Shown: positions 40,678-48,848 of the stretch, in pieces
Layout of the letters: each line of letters starts with the position of its first letter
Position numbering within the stretch: position 1 is the stretch's first letter
Source of the DNA: Actinomadura sp. K4S16
Lineage (GTDB): Bacteria; Actinomycetota; Actinomycetes; Streptosporangiales; Streptosporangiaceae
Assembly: GCF_008327685.1 (NCBI RefSeq)
Contig: NZ_BDDE01000030.1
Coordinates: 78,485-142,484 of the forward strand
Direction: 5' to 3'
Length of the DNA stretch: 64,000 nucleotides
Position numbers and translations under genes: made by a program
The notes under the pieces: generated by a model
Told to the model about the DNA's origin: nothing
Database searches by the model: none
The model's input: only the letters and a program-made list of their open reading frames with translations

Positions 40678-42416
40678 TGCGGGTCATGGCGCAGATGTCG
40701 ATGGTGATGAACCTCGACAAGTGCATCGGGTGCCACACCTGCTCGGTCACCTGCAAGCAGGCGTGGACGAACCGCAGCGGCGTCGAGTACGTGTGGTTCA
40801 ACAACGTCGAGACCCGGCCCGGGCAGGGCTACCCCCGGCGGTACGAGGACCAGGAGCGCTGGCGCGGCGGCTGGACGCTGAACCGGCGCGGCCGGCTCGC
40901 CCTCAAGGGCGGCGGCCGGCTCCGCAAGCTCCTGACGATCTTCTCCAACCCCAAGCTGCCCGGGATCGACGACTACTACGAGCCCTGGACCTACGACTAC
41001 GAGACCCTCACCAACGCGCCCCTGCAGGAGCACACGCCGGTAGCGCGGCCGAAGTCGCTGCTGTCGGGCGAGGACATGAAGGTCTCCTGGTCGGCGAACT
41101 GGGACGACGACCTCGGCGGTTCGATCGAGCACGGCGACAAGGACGTCCTGCTCAAGGAGATCTCCGACAAGGTGAAGATGGAGTTCGACAAGACCTTCAT
41201 GTTCTACCTGCCGCGGATCTGCGAGCACTGCCTCAACCCCAGCTGCGCGGCGTCCTGCCCGTCCGGCGCGATCTACAAGCGCGCCGAGGACGGCATCGTC
41301 CTGGTCGACCAGGACCGCTGCCGCGGCTGGCGGATGTGCGTGTCGGGCTGCCCGTACAAGAAGGTGTACTTCAACCACCGCACCGGCAAGGCCGAGAAGT
41401 GCACGTTCTGCTTCCCTCGCATCGAGGTCGGCATCCCCACCGTCTGCTCGGAGACCTGCGTCGGGCGGCTCCGCTACATCGGCCTGGTCCTCTACGACGC
41501 CGACAAGGTGCTGGAGGCCGCGTCCACCCCCGACGACACCGATCTCTACGAGGCGCAGCGGCAGGTGTTCCTGGACCCGAACGACCCGGAGGTCGTGGCG
41601 GCGGCCGAGCGCGACGGCATCCCGGCCGACTGGATCGAGGCCGCGCAGCGCTCCCCGATCCACGCCCTGATCAACACCTACAAGGTGGCGCTGCCGCTGC
41701 ACCCGGAGTACCGGACGATGCCGATGGTCTGGTACATCCCGCCGCTGTCGCCGGTCGTGGACGTCGTCCGCGACACCGGCCACGACGCCGAGGACAAGGG
41801 GAACCTGTTCGCCGCGATCGACGCCCTGCGCATCCCGGTCGAGTACCTCGCCGAACTGTTCACCGCCGGGGACACCGCCCCGGTGGACGCCGTGCTGCGG
41901 CGGCTGGCCGCGATGCGGTCCTACATGCGCGACATCAACCTCGGCCGCGAGCCCGACGAGACGATCCCCCAGGGGGTCGGGATGTCGGGGGAGGCGATGT
42001 ACGACATGTACCGGCTGCTGGCGCTGGCGAAGTACGAGGAGCGGTACGTGATCCCCACCGCGCACGCCGAGCAGGCGCACGGCCTGGAGGAACTGGCGAC
42101 CGAGTGCGCCCTCGACTACGAGGGCGGGCCGGGGATGGGCGGAGCGGGCCTGGGCGGCGGCTCCGGGCCGTTCGGCGAGGCGTCCGGCGGTCCCAGCCCC
42201 ATCGCGGTGGAGAACTTCCAGATGCTCAGGGAGCGGCAGACCTCCGACAATCCGGTCGACCCGGCCGACAAGCACAAGCGCGTCAACCTGCTCAACTGGG
42301 ACGGCAAGGGCGCCCCGGCCGGGCTGTTCCCCGCCCGCAAGGACGAGGGCCCGGGCCCGGACGGCGGCAACCCGCCCGCGGACTCGGGCGACGCGGAAAC
42401 GGAGCCCAAGCCGTGA
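40677..42416 (+). CDS. narH: Respiratory nitrate reductase beta subunit
   Basis: This 579-residue iron-sulfur subunit carries electrons from NarI to NarG. Four Cys groups are present: CIGCHTCSVTCKQAW, CEHCLNPSCAASCPSG, CRGWRMCVSGCPYK and CTFCFPRIEVGIPTVCSETC. In the third, Trp replaces a Cys (CRGWRMC), as in other NarH, giving the [3Fe-4S] centre. The C-terminal 90 residues are extended, Gly/Pro-rich and acidic, longer than in E. coli (512 residues). The ATG at 40677 shares bases with the narG stop, and AGGAGG lies 9 nt ahead. The stop overlaps narJ (GTGA). Confidence 0.96.
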   Translation: MRVMAQMSMVMNLDKCIGCHTCSVTCKQAWTNRSGVEYVWFNNVETRPGQGYPRRYEDQERWRGGWTLNRRGRLALKGGGRLRKLLTIFSNPKLPGIDDYYEPWTYDYETLTNAPLQEHTPVARPKSLLSGEDMKVSWSANWDDDLGGSIEHGDKDVLLKEISDKVKMEFDKTFMFYLPRICEHCLNPSCAASCPSGAIYKRAEDGIVLVDQDRCRGWRMCVSGCPYKKVYFNHRTGKAEKCTFCFPRIEVGIPTVCSETCVGRLRYIGLVLYDADKVLEAASTPDDTDLYEAQRQVFLDPNDPEVVAAAERDGIPADWIEAAQRSPIHALINTYKVALPLHPEYRTMPMVWYIPPLSPVVDVVRDTGHDAEDKGNLFAAIDALRIPVEYLAELFTAGDTAPVDAVLRRLAAMRSYMRDINLGREPDETIPQGVGMSGEAMYDMYRLLALAKYEERYVIPTAHAEQAHGLEELATECALDYEGGPGMGGAGLGGGSGPFGEASGGPSPIAVENFQMLRERQTSDNPVDPADKHKRVNLLNWDGKGAPAGLFPARKDEGPGPDGGNPPADSGDAETEPKP

Positions 42417-43099
42417 AGATCAGACCCGCGAGCAGGTCCGGCCTCAGCGACGCCGAGCTGGCCACCGCCTGGCAGGCCGCCTCGCTGCTGCTCGGCTACC
42501 CCGACGAGGAACTGCTCGGGCGGCGGCCGCTGCTGCGCCGGGCCGTGGCGGGCCTGCCCGCGCACGTCGCGGAGCCGCTGGGCCGCATCCTCGACCATCT
42601 GGACGCGACCCCGCCGCGCGAGCTGGCGGCCGACTACGTCGCCACGTTCGACCACCGCAAACGCTGCTGCCTGTACCTCACGTACTACGCCTACGGCGAC
42701 ACCCGCAAACGCGGCATGGCCCTGGTGCGGTTCAAGCAGGCGTACCAGGCGGCCGGGCTCGACCTGGACGAGGGCGAGCTGCCCGACCACCTGTCCGTCG
42801 TGCTGGAGTTCGCCGCCACCGGCGACCTCGCCCAGGGCCGCCGGCTGCTCCTGGAGCACCGCGCCGGCCTGGAGCTCCTGCGCCTGTCCCTCACCGAGTC
42901 CGGCTCGCCGTGGAAGGACGTCCTGGACGCCGTCGCGGCGACGCTGCCGCCGCTGACCGGGCGGACGGAGGAGGCCGTCGCCCGGCTCATCGCCGAAGGC
43001 CCGCCGGAGGAGGAGGTCGGCCTCGCCCCCTACGGCGCCGACGCGACCGCCATGGGGCCCGTCTTCCTGCCCGATCCCGTCCTTGGAGCCCGCTCATGA
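42413..43099 (+). CDS. narJ: Nitrate reductase molybdenum cofactor assembly chaperone
   Basis: This 228-residue all-helical protein is of the NarJ/DmsD chaperone family. Seen are LLLGYPDEELLGRRPLLRRA near the start, then the hallmark AADYVATFDHRKRCCLYLTY YAYGDTRKRG (given in two parts), and LPDHLSVVLEFAATGD. It binds apo-NarG in the cytosol, assists cofactor insertion and is not part of the final enzyme. GTG at 42413 overlaps the narH stop, and the narJ stop overlaps narI (ATGA), so translation is tightly coupled. Confidence 0.94.
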   Translation: MKIRPASRSGLSDAELATAWQAASLLLGYPDEELLGRRPLLRRAVAGLPAHVAEPLGRILDHLDATPPRELAADYVATFDHRKRCCLYLTYYAYGDTRKRGMALVRFKQAYQAAGLDLDEGELPDHLSVVLEFAATGDLAQGRRLLLEHRAGLELLRLSLTESGSPWKDVLDAVAATLPPLTGRTEEAVARLIAEGPPEEEVGLAPYGADATAMGPVFLPDPVLGARS

Positions 43100-43866
43100 C
43101 CAGTGACCTGCCCGTCCTCGCCGCCGAGAGCGGCGGCGAACCCGGCGTCGGCGGCATCCTGCTCTGGGTCGCCCTGCCCTACGTCGCCGTGGCGGTGTTC
43201 GTGCTCGGGCACATCTGGCGCTACCGCTACGACAAGTTCGGCTGGACGACCCGCTCGTCCCAGCTCTACGAGCGGCGGCTGCTGCGGATCGGCAGCCCGC
43301 TGTTCCACTTCGGCATCCTCGTCGTCGCGCTCGGCCACGTCGGCGGGCTGCTGATCCCCGACGGCTGGACGCGGGCCGCCGGCGTGACGGAGGACATGTA
43401 CCACATCGTCGCCGTCGTGCTCGGCACCATCGCCGGCTTCTGCACGCTGGCCGGACTGGCGATCCTGATCTACCGGCGCCGCACGGTCGGGCCGGTGTTC
43501 TCCGCCACCACCCGCAACGACAAGCTCATGTACGCCGTCCTGGCGCTGACCATCCTCCTCGGCCTGTCCGCGACCGTCGTCGCGAACATCATCGGCGGCG
43601 GCTACGACTACCGGGAGACGGTCTCCCCCTGGTTCCGGTCGATCTTCTACCTGCGGCCCGACCCCGCGCTGATGACCGGGGTGCCGATCCTGTTCCAGCT
43701 CCACGCGATCAGCGCGCTCGTCCTGTTCTGCATCTGGCCGTTCACCCGGCTGGTGCACATGCTCACCGCGCCGATCGGCTACCTGACCCGCCCCTACATC
43801 GTCTACCGCAGCCGCGACGAGCAGCTCGGCATGCACCGGCCCCGCCGCGGGTGGGAGCGGGCCTGA
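43096..43866 (+). CDS. narI: Respiratory nitrate reductase gamma subunit (cytochrome b)
   Basis: This 256-residue membrane protein with five helices anchors NarGH and oxidises the quinol pool. Heme b His ligands are visible in helix 2 (LFHFGILVVALGHVGGLL) and helix 5 (LFQLHAISALVLF and TRLVHMLTAP). The N-terminal helix (LLWVALPYVAVAVFVLGHIW) is preceded by a short outside segment. The ATG at 43096 overlaps the narJ stop. It ends the nar operon; no narL/X-type regulator follows. Confidence 0.95.
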   Translation: MTSDLPVLAAESGGEPGVGGILLWVALPYVAVAVFVLGHIWRYRYDKFGWTTRSSQLYERRLLRIGSPLFHFGILVVALGHVGGLLIPDGWTRAAGVTEDMYHIVAVVLGTIAGFCTLAGLAILIYRRRTVGPVFSATTRNDKLMYAVLALTILLGLSATVVANIIGGGYDYRETVSPWFRSIFYLRPDPALMTGVPILFQLHAISALVLFCIWPFTRLVHMLTAPIGYLTRPYIVYRSRDEQLGMHRPRRGWERA

Positions 43867-43960
43867 CAGATCCGGGGCGGTGCCGGACTCCGCGAGGGCG
43901 GGCGGTAACGTCCGAGGGCAACCCTTCCGACCACCGCCCCGCATGCCCCCGGAGGACCTC

Positions 43961-44350
43961 GTGCTCGCCGTCACCCTCGCCGACCTGCGGATCTTCCTGC
44001 ACGTCCTCGCCGCGACGATCTGGGTCGGCGGGCAGATCACGCTCGGCGCCCTCGTACCCGCGCTGCGCGGCTACGAGGGCGTGACCAAGGCCGCCGCCCG
44101 CCGGTTCAACGCGATCGCCTGGCCCGCGTTCGCCGTCCTCGTCCTCACCGGCATCTGGAACATCACCGCCGGCGACCTGGGCGGCCCCGCGCAGCGCACC
44201 CTGGAGGTGAAGCTCGTCTTCGTCCTGCTGTCCGGGGTGGCCGCGTTCCTGCACATGCGCGCCACCTCCAAGGCCGGGCTCGCCGTCTGGGGCGCGCTCG
44301 GGGCCCTCGGCGCCCTCCTCGCGCTGTTCTTCGGCGTCCAGCTCGGCTGA
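43961..44350 (+). CDS. CopD-like small membrane protein
   Basis: About 129 residues and four hydrophobic helices. It opens LADLRIFLHVLAATIWVGGQ and continues RRFNAIAWPAFAVLVLTGIW, a pattern seen in CopD/DUF2269-like membrane proteins that bind heme or copper through paired histidines. Here His occurs in FLHVLA and FLHMRA. I prefer GTG at 43961 (GGAGG 5 nt ahead); ATG at 43943 is an alternative. It stands 94 bp behind narI, in the same direction, and could be cotranscribed. A role in copper or heme handling is speculative. Confidence 0.65.
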   Translation: MLAVTLADLRIFLHVLAATIWVGGQITLGALVPALRGYEGVTKAAARRFNAIAWPAFAVLVLTGIWNITAGDLGGPAQRTLEVKLVFVLLSGVAAFLHMRATSKAGLAVWGALGALGALLALFFGVQLG

Positions 44351-44416
44351 CGGCCGCGGCACCCGGCCCGCCTCCGGCCCGCGCCGGGAAGCTGGTAGAT
44401 CGCCTAGGTTTGTCCC

Positions 44417-45292
44417 ATGAGCGATTCCGTGGCGGTGGGGCTGGTCGGAGCGGGACCCTGGGCGGGGATGGTGCACGCGCCCGCGCTGGCGGCGGGCCCG
44501 GCGACCCGGCTCGCGGGCGTGTGGGCGCGGCGGCCGGAGGCGTCCGCCGCGCTGGCCGGCGAGCACGGCGCCCCGTCGTTCGAGCGGATCGAGGACCTGT
44601 TCGACGCCTGCGAGGCCGTCGCGTTCTCCGTCCCGCCGGACGTCCAGGCCGACCTCGCCGCCCGCGCCGCCCGCGCGGGCAAGGCCGTCCTGCTGGAGAA
44701 GCCCCTCGCCATGGACCTGGACGGCGCCCGCCGCCTCGCGGGGGCCGTCGCCGAGGCGGGCGTCGTGTCGCAGATGGTCTTCACGCTGCGCTACTCGCGG
44801 GCCGCCCGCGACTTCCTCGACCGCACGCGGGGGCTGGAGCCGTTCGGCGGCTACGGCTCGTTCGTGTCGTCCGTACTGAGCGGGGGGCCCTTCGCCACCC
44901 CGTGGCGGCTGGAGAAGGGGGCGCTGCTCGACCTCGGCCCCCACATCGTCGACCTGCTGGACGCCGCGCTGGGCCGGGTCGCCGGCGTCCGCGCGCACGG
45001 CGACCCCCTCGGCTGGCTGGGGCTGACGCTGGAGCACGAGGGCGGCGCGATCAGCCAGGCCTCGGTGTCGATGGCGGGCATGGGGGAGCTCCCGCCCGCC
45101 CACGTCGAGGTGTACGGGCGGGGCGGCCACGCGCGGCTCGACTGGTCGCAGCTCGGCGACGACGCGTTCGCCACGATGGTGGCCGAGTTCGCCGCCGCCG
45201 TCCGGAGCGGGACGAGCCCGGCGCTGGACGCCGCCCACGGCCTGCGCATCCAGGAGGTGCTCGCCTCGGCCGAGGCTCAGCTGGCCGCCTGA
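44417..45292 (+). CDS. Gfo/Idh/MocA family oxidoreductase
   Basis: This 291-residue NAD(P)-dependent enzyme has a Rossmann start VAVGLVGAGPWAGMVHAP, the family's EKP motif in VLLEKPLAMD, and the substrate-side block GALLDLGPHIVDLLDAALG (His as general acid). It is shorter than typical inositol dehydrogenases (330-350) because the C-terminal sheet is reduced. The substrate is likely a sugar, polyol or pseudosaccharide. TAGGTT at 44405-44410 ends 6 bp before the ATG and no ribosome binding site is seen, so a leaderless mRNA is likely. It precedes the rhodanese and the DeoR sugar operon but is probably a separate unit. Confidence 0.82.
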   Translation: MSDSVAVGLVGAGPWAGMVHAPALAAGPATRLAGVWARRPEASAALAGEHGAPSFERIEDLFDACEAVAFSVPPDVQADLAARAARAGKAVLLEKPLAMDLDGARRLAGAVAEAGVVSQMVFTLRYSRAARDFLDRTRGLEPFGGYGSFVSSVLSGGPFATPWRLEKGALLDLGPHIVDLLDAALGRVAGVRAHGDPLGWLGLTLEHEGGAISQASVSMAGMGELPPAHVEVYGRGGHARLDWSQLGDDAFATMVAEFAAAVRSGTSPALDAAHGLRIQEVLASAEAQLAA

Positions 45293-45309
45293 GCTGCCAT
45301 GATTGGTGC

Positions 45310-45714
45310 ATGGCACGCACCATTGATGAGATCCTCGCCGAGGCGCGCGACCGGCTCGCGCGCGTCCGCCCCGACCAGGCCCACGCCGAGGCGCGCGACG
45401 GGGCGGTGCTGGTCGACATCCGCCCGGCCGCCCAGCGGGCGGGCGAGGGCGAGATCCCGGGCGCGCTGATCGTGGAGCGCAACGTCCTGGAGTGGCGCTT
45501 CGACCCGTCCTCGGACGCCCGGCTGCCCCAGGCCACCGGCCACGACGTCCGCGTCATCGTGTTCTGCTCGGAGGGCTACACCTCCAGCCTCGCCGCCGCG
45601 TCCCTGCACGACCTCGGGCTGACGCGCGCGACCGACATCGTGGGCGGGTTCAAGGCGTGGCGCGCGGCGGGCCTGCCGGCGACCGGGGCGGCGCTCGGTG
45701 ACCCGGTGAGTTGA
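45310..45714 (+). CDS. Single-domain rhodanese-like sulfurtransferase
   Basis: This 134-residue protein has one rhodanese domain: GAVLVDIRPAAQRAGEGEIP, ALIVERNVLEWRFD and the active-site loop VIVFCSEGYTSSLAAASL with the catalytic Cys, then ATDIVGGFKAWRAAGLP. Family members move sulfane sulfur to cyanide or to carrier proteins. Start ATG 45310 follows the upstream stop by 17 bp without a ribosome binding site. Cotranscription with the Gfo/Idh/MocA gene is likely. No partner in sulfur metabolism is adjacent. Confidence 0.83.
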   Translation: MARTIDEILAEARDRLARVRPDQAHAEARDGAVLVDIRPAAQRAGEGEIPGALIVERNVLEWRFDPSSDARLPQATGHDVRVIVFCSEGYTSSLAAASLHDLGLTRATDIVGGFKAWRAAGLPATGAALGDPVS

Positions 45715-45718
45715 GCTC

Positions 45719-45737
45719 TTAACATTCGTGGTGTTAA
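45719..45737. promoter_or_regulatory. Inverted repeat ahead of the deoR gene
   Basis: TTAACA-ttcgtgg-TGTTAA is a 6-7-6 inverted repeat just behind the rhodanese stop and 36 bp before the DeoR-type start. The half-site TGTTA recurs in the operators before the sugar transporter (46584-46741), so this is probably the autoregulatory site. Confidence 0.6.
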
Positions 45738-45772
45738 CTTCTGGCCTGGCGTCCGGACGTGAGGAGCGGGGC

Positions 45773-46564
45773 ATGAGCGACCGGCAGCGGCGGGGGCCCG
45801 CGCAGCGGCAGGACGCGATCGCCGAGGCGGTGCTCGCCGCCGGGTCGGGGACGGCCGCGGAGCTCGCCGAGCGCTTCGGGGTCAGCCTCATGACGATCCA
45901 TCGCGACCTCGACGAGCTGGAGCGCCAGGGGGTCGTCCGCAAGTACCGCGGCGGGGTGACCGCGCAGCGGTCCGGGGTCTTCGAGAGCAGCGTCGCCTAC
46001 CGTGCCAAGACGATGCGCGAGGAGAAGGAGGCCATCGCCGCCAGGGCGGTGGAGCTGGTCGAGCCCGGCATGGCGATCATGCTCGACGACTCGACCACCA
46101 CCCTCGCCCTCGCCCGGCGGCTGCCGGGCCTCGGCCCCCTGACGGTCGTCACCAACTTCCTGGACGGCCTGAACCTGCTGGCCCCGGTGCAGGGCATCCG
46201 GCTGATCGCGCTCGGCGGCGACTACGACCCGCTGCACAACTCGTTCATGGGCGTCTCGTGCGTGGAGATGATCGAGTCGCTGCAGGTCGACCTGTGCTTC
46301 GTGTCGACCTCGGCGGTGTCGGCCGGCAACGCCGGCCACCAGGAGCAGCGGGTCGTGGTCGTCAAGCGGGCCATGCTGCGCAGCGCCGTCCGCAACGTCC
46401 TGCTGGTGGACCACACGAAGCTGGGCCGTACCGCGCTGCACCGGGTCGCGCCGCTGAGCGACTTCGAGCGGGTCATCGTCGACGACGGGGCGACGCCCGC
46501 GGCGCTGGCCGAGCTGGCGCAGCACAAGGTCGAGCACGAGGTCGCCGCGCGCCCGCGCCGCTGA
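45773..46564 (+). CDS. DeoR family transcriptional regulator
   Basis: This 263-residue protein has an N-terminal DeoR winged helix (TAAELAERFGVSLMTIHRDL, DELERQGVVRKYRGG) and a C-terminal DeoRC sensor domain (AIMLDDSTTTLALARRL, LIALGGDYDPLHNSFMG, LLVDHTKLGRTALHRVAPLS). The DeoRC domain binds phosphorylated sugars. It starts with ATG at 45773 behind GAGGAGCGGGG. The following ABC transporter and kinases are its probable regulon, controlled through TGTTA-type operators in 46584-46741. The inducer is presumably the sugar phosphate made by one of the two FGGY kinases. Confidence 0.9.
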   Translation: MSDRQRRGPAQRQDAIAEAVLAAGSGTAAELAERFGVSLMTIHRDLDELERQGVVRKYRGGVTAQRSGVFESSVAYRAKTMREEKEAIAARAVELVEPGMAIMLDDSTTTLALARRLPGLGPLTVVTNFLDGLNLLAPVQGIRLIALGGDYDPLHNSFMGVSCVEMIESLQVDLCFVSTSAVSAGNAGHQEQRVVVVKRAMLRSAVRNVLLVDHTKLGRTALHRVAPLSDFERVIVDDGATPAALAELAQHKVEHEVAARPRR

Positions 46565-46583
46565 CCTCGTGTGAACGACGGAC

Positions 46584-46705
46584 GTTATAACTAACATCCC
46601 CTGCCCCGTGCGTGCCTAGGGCCCCTACGGGATCGATGCTGAGCTGTGACCTGGGCTAACCGGGTCACCGGCCATCCCTGTTCACGATCATCTGTGTTAG
46701 TTAAC
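46584..46705. promoter_or_regulatory. Two oppositely oriented DeoR-type operator copies
   Basis: GTTATAACTAACA (46584-46596) and TGTTAGTTAAC (46695-46705) are the same motif in opposite orientation; the second read in reverse is GTTAACTAACA, one base shorter. Their centres are about 110 bp apart, close to 10.5 helical turns, which would allow a bound repressor to form a DNA loop over the leader. Confidence 0.55.
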
Positions 46706-46714
46706 GCCCATGTA

Positions 46715-46745
46715 TTGACATTTCTAACGTTCACAATGTTACGTT
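46715..46745 (+). promoter_or_regulatory. Promoter of the sugar transporter operon with inner operator
   Basis: TTGACA (46715-46720) is a perfect -35. The best -10 candidates are TGTTAC (16-bp spacer) or TACGTT (19-bp spacer). TAAC-N9-GTTA (46725-46741), a third TGTTA-type inverted repeat, lies in the spacer, so repressor binding would block polymerase. The leader to the GTG start is about 85 nt. Confidence 0.6.
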
Positions 46746-46833
46746 CTCCCCGCGGCGGCCGGCCGGCCCGGTCGCACGGCCGCCGCATCGGCTCCATCGC
46801 CCCCTTCACGGGCGTACCCCCGAGGAGAACTCT

Positions 46834-47910
46834 GTGAAGAAGCCCTCCCTCAGGACGGTCGCCGCGGCCGCCGCGGCGCTGGCCGTGCTCGCGCCCGCCG
46901 CGGCGTGCTCCTCCAAGAGCGCCGGGTCCGGTGGCGGCGACGCGAAGAACGCCAAGATCGCGTTCCTCATGCCCGACATCGCCTCGACCCGCTACGAGCT
47001 CTACGACGCCCCGCTGTTCAAGGCCAGGATGAAGCAGCTGTGCGGCGGCTGCTCGGTGCTCTACCAGAACGCCGGCGCCGACGCCTCCAAACAGCAGCAG
47101 CAGGCGAGCTCGGTGCTCGCCCAGGGCGTCAAGGCCATCGTGATCGACCCGGTCGACTCGGCCGCGGCGGCGTCGATCGTCCGGATGGCGCAGTCCCGGG
47201 ACGTGAAGGTGATCGCCTACGACCGCCCCATCCCGGCGGCCAAGGCCGACTACTACGTCTCGTTCGACAACGAGAAGATCGGCGCGATGATCGGCCAGTC
47301 GCTCGTCGACCACCTCAAGCAGGAGAAGGCGAAGGGCGGCATCCTGGAGGTCAACGGCTCGCCGACGGACGCCGCCGCGAACCTCATCAAGAAGGGCATC
47401 CACAGCGCCGTCGACCCGAGCGGCTTCAAGCTGCTCGCCGAGTACGACACGCCCGGCTGGGAGCCCGCGAAGGCCCAGGAGTGGGTCAGCGGCCAGATCA
47501 GCAAGTACCGCGGTCAGATCGCGGGCGTCGTCGCCGCGAACGACGGCACCGGGGGCGCCTCCGTCGCCGCGTTCAAGGCCGCCGGCGTGGACGTCCCGCC
47601 CGTCACCGGCAACGACGCCGAGCTCGCCGCCGCCCAGCGGATCATCGCCGGCGACCAGTACAACACGATCTCCAAGCCGATCAAGATCGTCGCGGAGGCG
47701 GCCGCGAACGCCGCGTACAAGTTCGTCCAGGGCGAGGGCCCGAAGGGCAACACGACGCTGTTCGGCACGCCGTCGGAGCTGTTCACCCCGACCGTGGTGA
47801 CCCAGGACAACATCGGCAAGGTCCTGCTCGGCCCGGACGGCGCCCTCAAGACCGACAAGGTCTGCACGGCCGAGTACGCGGCGGCCTGCGCGAAGCTCGG
47901 CCTCAAGTAG
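46834..47910 (+). CDS. Sugar ABC transporter substrate-binding lipoprotein (XylF/RbsB type)
   Basis: This 358-residue lipoprotein has a lipobox LAPAAAC with the acylated Cys near residue 25. A Ser/Gly linker and a periplasmic-binding-protein type I fold follow: KIAFLMPDIASTRYELYDAP, AIVIDPVDSAAAASIVRMAQ, VIAYDRPIPAAKADYYVSFD and VVAANDGTGGASVAAFKAAG. The YDRPI...VSFDN sequence is close to the D-xylose binding protein XylF, so a pentose or polyol is the likely ligand. It starts with GTG at 46834 behind GAGGAGAA. It is first in an eight-kilobase catabolic operon. Confidence 0.9.
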   Translation: MKKPSLRTVAAAAAALAVLAPAAACSSKSAGSGGGDAKNAKIAFLMPDIASTRYELYDAPLFKARMKQLCGGCSVLYQNAGADASKQQQQASSVLAQGVKAIVIDPVDSAAAASIVRMAQSRDVKVIAYDRPIPAAKADYYVSFDNEKIGAMIGQSLVDHLKQEKAKGGILEVNGSPTDAAANLIKKGIHSAVDPSGFKLLAEYDTPGWEPAKAQEWVSGQISKYRGQIAGVVAANDGTGGASVAAFKAAGVDVPPVTGNDAELAAAQRIIAGDQYNTISKPIKIVAEAAANAAYKFVQGEGPKGNTTLFGTPSELFTPTVVTQDNIGKVLLGPDGALKTDKVCTAEYAAACAKLGLK

Positions 47911-47930
47911 CGATCTCCCGAAGGTTCGTC

Positions 47931-48848
47931 ATGTCACCATCGCCCACTCCACCGGCCGGCGCGGCGGGCTCGCTGCTGTCGCTGCGCGGCGTCAGCAAGT
48001 CGTTCGGCGCGGTCGCCGCGCTCACCGGCGTCGACCTGGACGTCGCCGCGGGCGAGGTCGTCGCCCTCGTCGGCGACAACGGCGCCGGCAAGTCCACCCT
48101 GGTGAAGGTCCTGTCCGGCGTGCACGCCCCGGACGCGGGGACCATCACCTTCGAGTCGCGGGAGGTGAGCATCCCCACCCCGGCCGCCGCGCAGCAGCTC
48201 GGGATCGCGACCGTCTTCCAGGACCTCGCCCTCTGCGAGAACCTCAACGTGATCGAGAACCTGTTCCTCGGCCGCGAGATGCGGGCGCTGCGCCTGGACG
48301 ACGTCGCGATGGAGGTCCGGTCCCGGGAGCTGCTCACCCAGCTCTCGGCGAAGATCCCCTCGGTGGAGGTGCCGGTCGCGGCGCTGTCGGGCGGCCAGCG
48401 CCAGACGGTGGCGATCGCCCGGTCGCTGCTCGGCGACCCCAAGGTCATCATCCTGGACGAGCCGACCGCCGCGCTCGGCGTCGCGCAGACCGCCGAGGTG
48501 CTCAACCTGATCGAGCGGCTCAAGGAGCGCGGCCACGGCGTGCTCATGATCAGCCACAACATGGCGGACGTGCAGGCCGTCGCCGACACCGTGGCCGTGC
48601 TGCGGCTCGGCCGCAACAACGGCGTGTTCGACGCGCGGACGACCTCCGCCGAGGAACTGGTCGCCGCCATCACCGGCGCGGCCGACAACGTGGTGAGCCG
48701 CCGCGCGGGCAAGGCCCGTCCCGAGGCCGGGGACGCGGAGGACGCCGCCGAAGGCGCGGTGGACGCCGCCGGAGCGCAGGAGCCGGCCGACGACCGGCCC
48801 GAGCGGGTCGCACCGGGCGGCCTGAGGAAGGGAGCGGGCGATGAGTGA
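47931..48848 (+). CDS. Sugar ABC transporter ATP-binding protein (CUT2, single domain)
   Basis: This 305-residue ATPase has Walker A VGDNGAGKSTLVK, Q-loop TVFQDLALCENLN, signature LSGGQRQTVAIARS, Walker B VIILDEPTAAL and the switch His in MISHNM. CUT2 ATPases such as XylG or RbsA are normally about 500 residues with two fused domains; this one has one, so it must act as a homodimer. The last 50 residues are an acidic Ala/Glu tail. Start is ATG at 47931, 21 bp after the binding-protein gene; the end overlaps the permease gene by 8 bp. Confidence 0.9.
   Translation: MSPSPTPPAGAAGSLLSLRGVSKSFGAVAALTGVDLDVAAGEVVALVGDNGAGKSTLVKVLSGVHAPDAGTITFESREVSIPTPAAAQQLGIATVFQDLALCENLNVIENLFLGREMRALRLDDVAMEVRSRELLTQLSAKIPSVEVPVAALSGGQRQTVAIARSLLGDPKVIILDEPTAALGVAQTAEVLNLIERLKERGHGVLMISHNMADVQAVADTVAVLRLGRNNGVFDARTTSAEELVAAITGAADNVVSRRAGKARPEAGDAEDAAEGAVDAAGAQEPADDRPERVAPGGLRKGAGDE

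Noticed and set aside
44417..45714. Gfo/Idh/MocA and rhodanese genes as part of the DeoR sugar operon
   Set aside because: They end before the deoR operator and promoter region, and a separate promoter precedes 44417. A functional link remains possible but is not shown.
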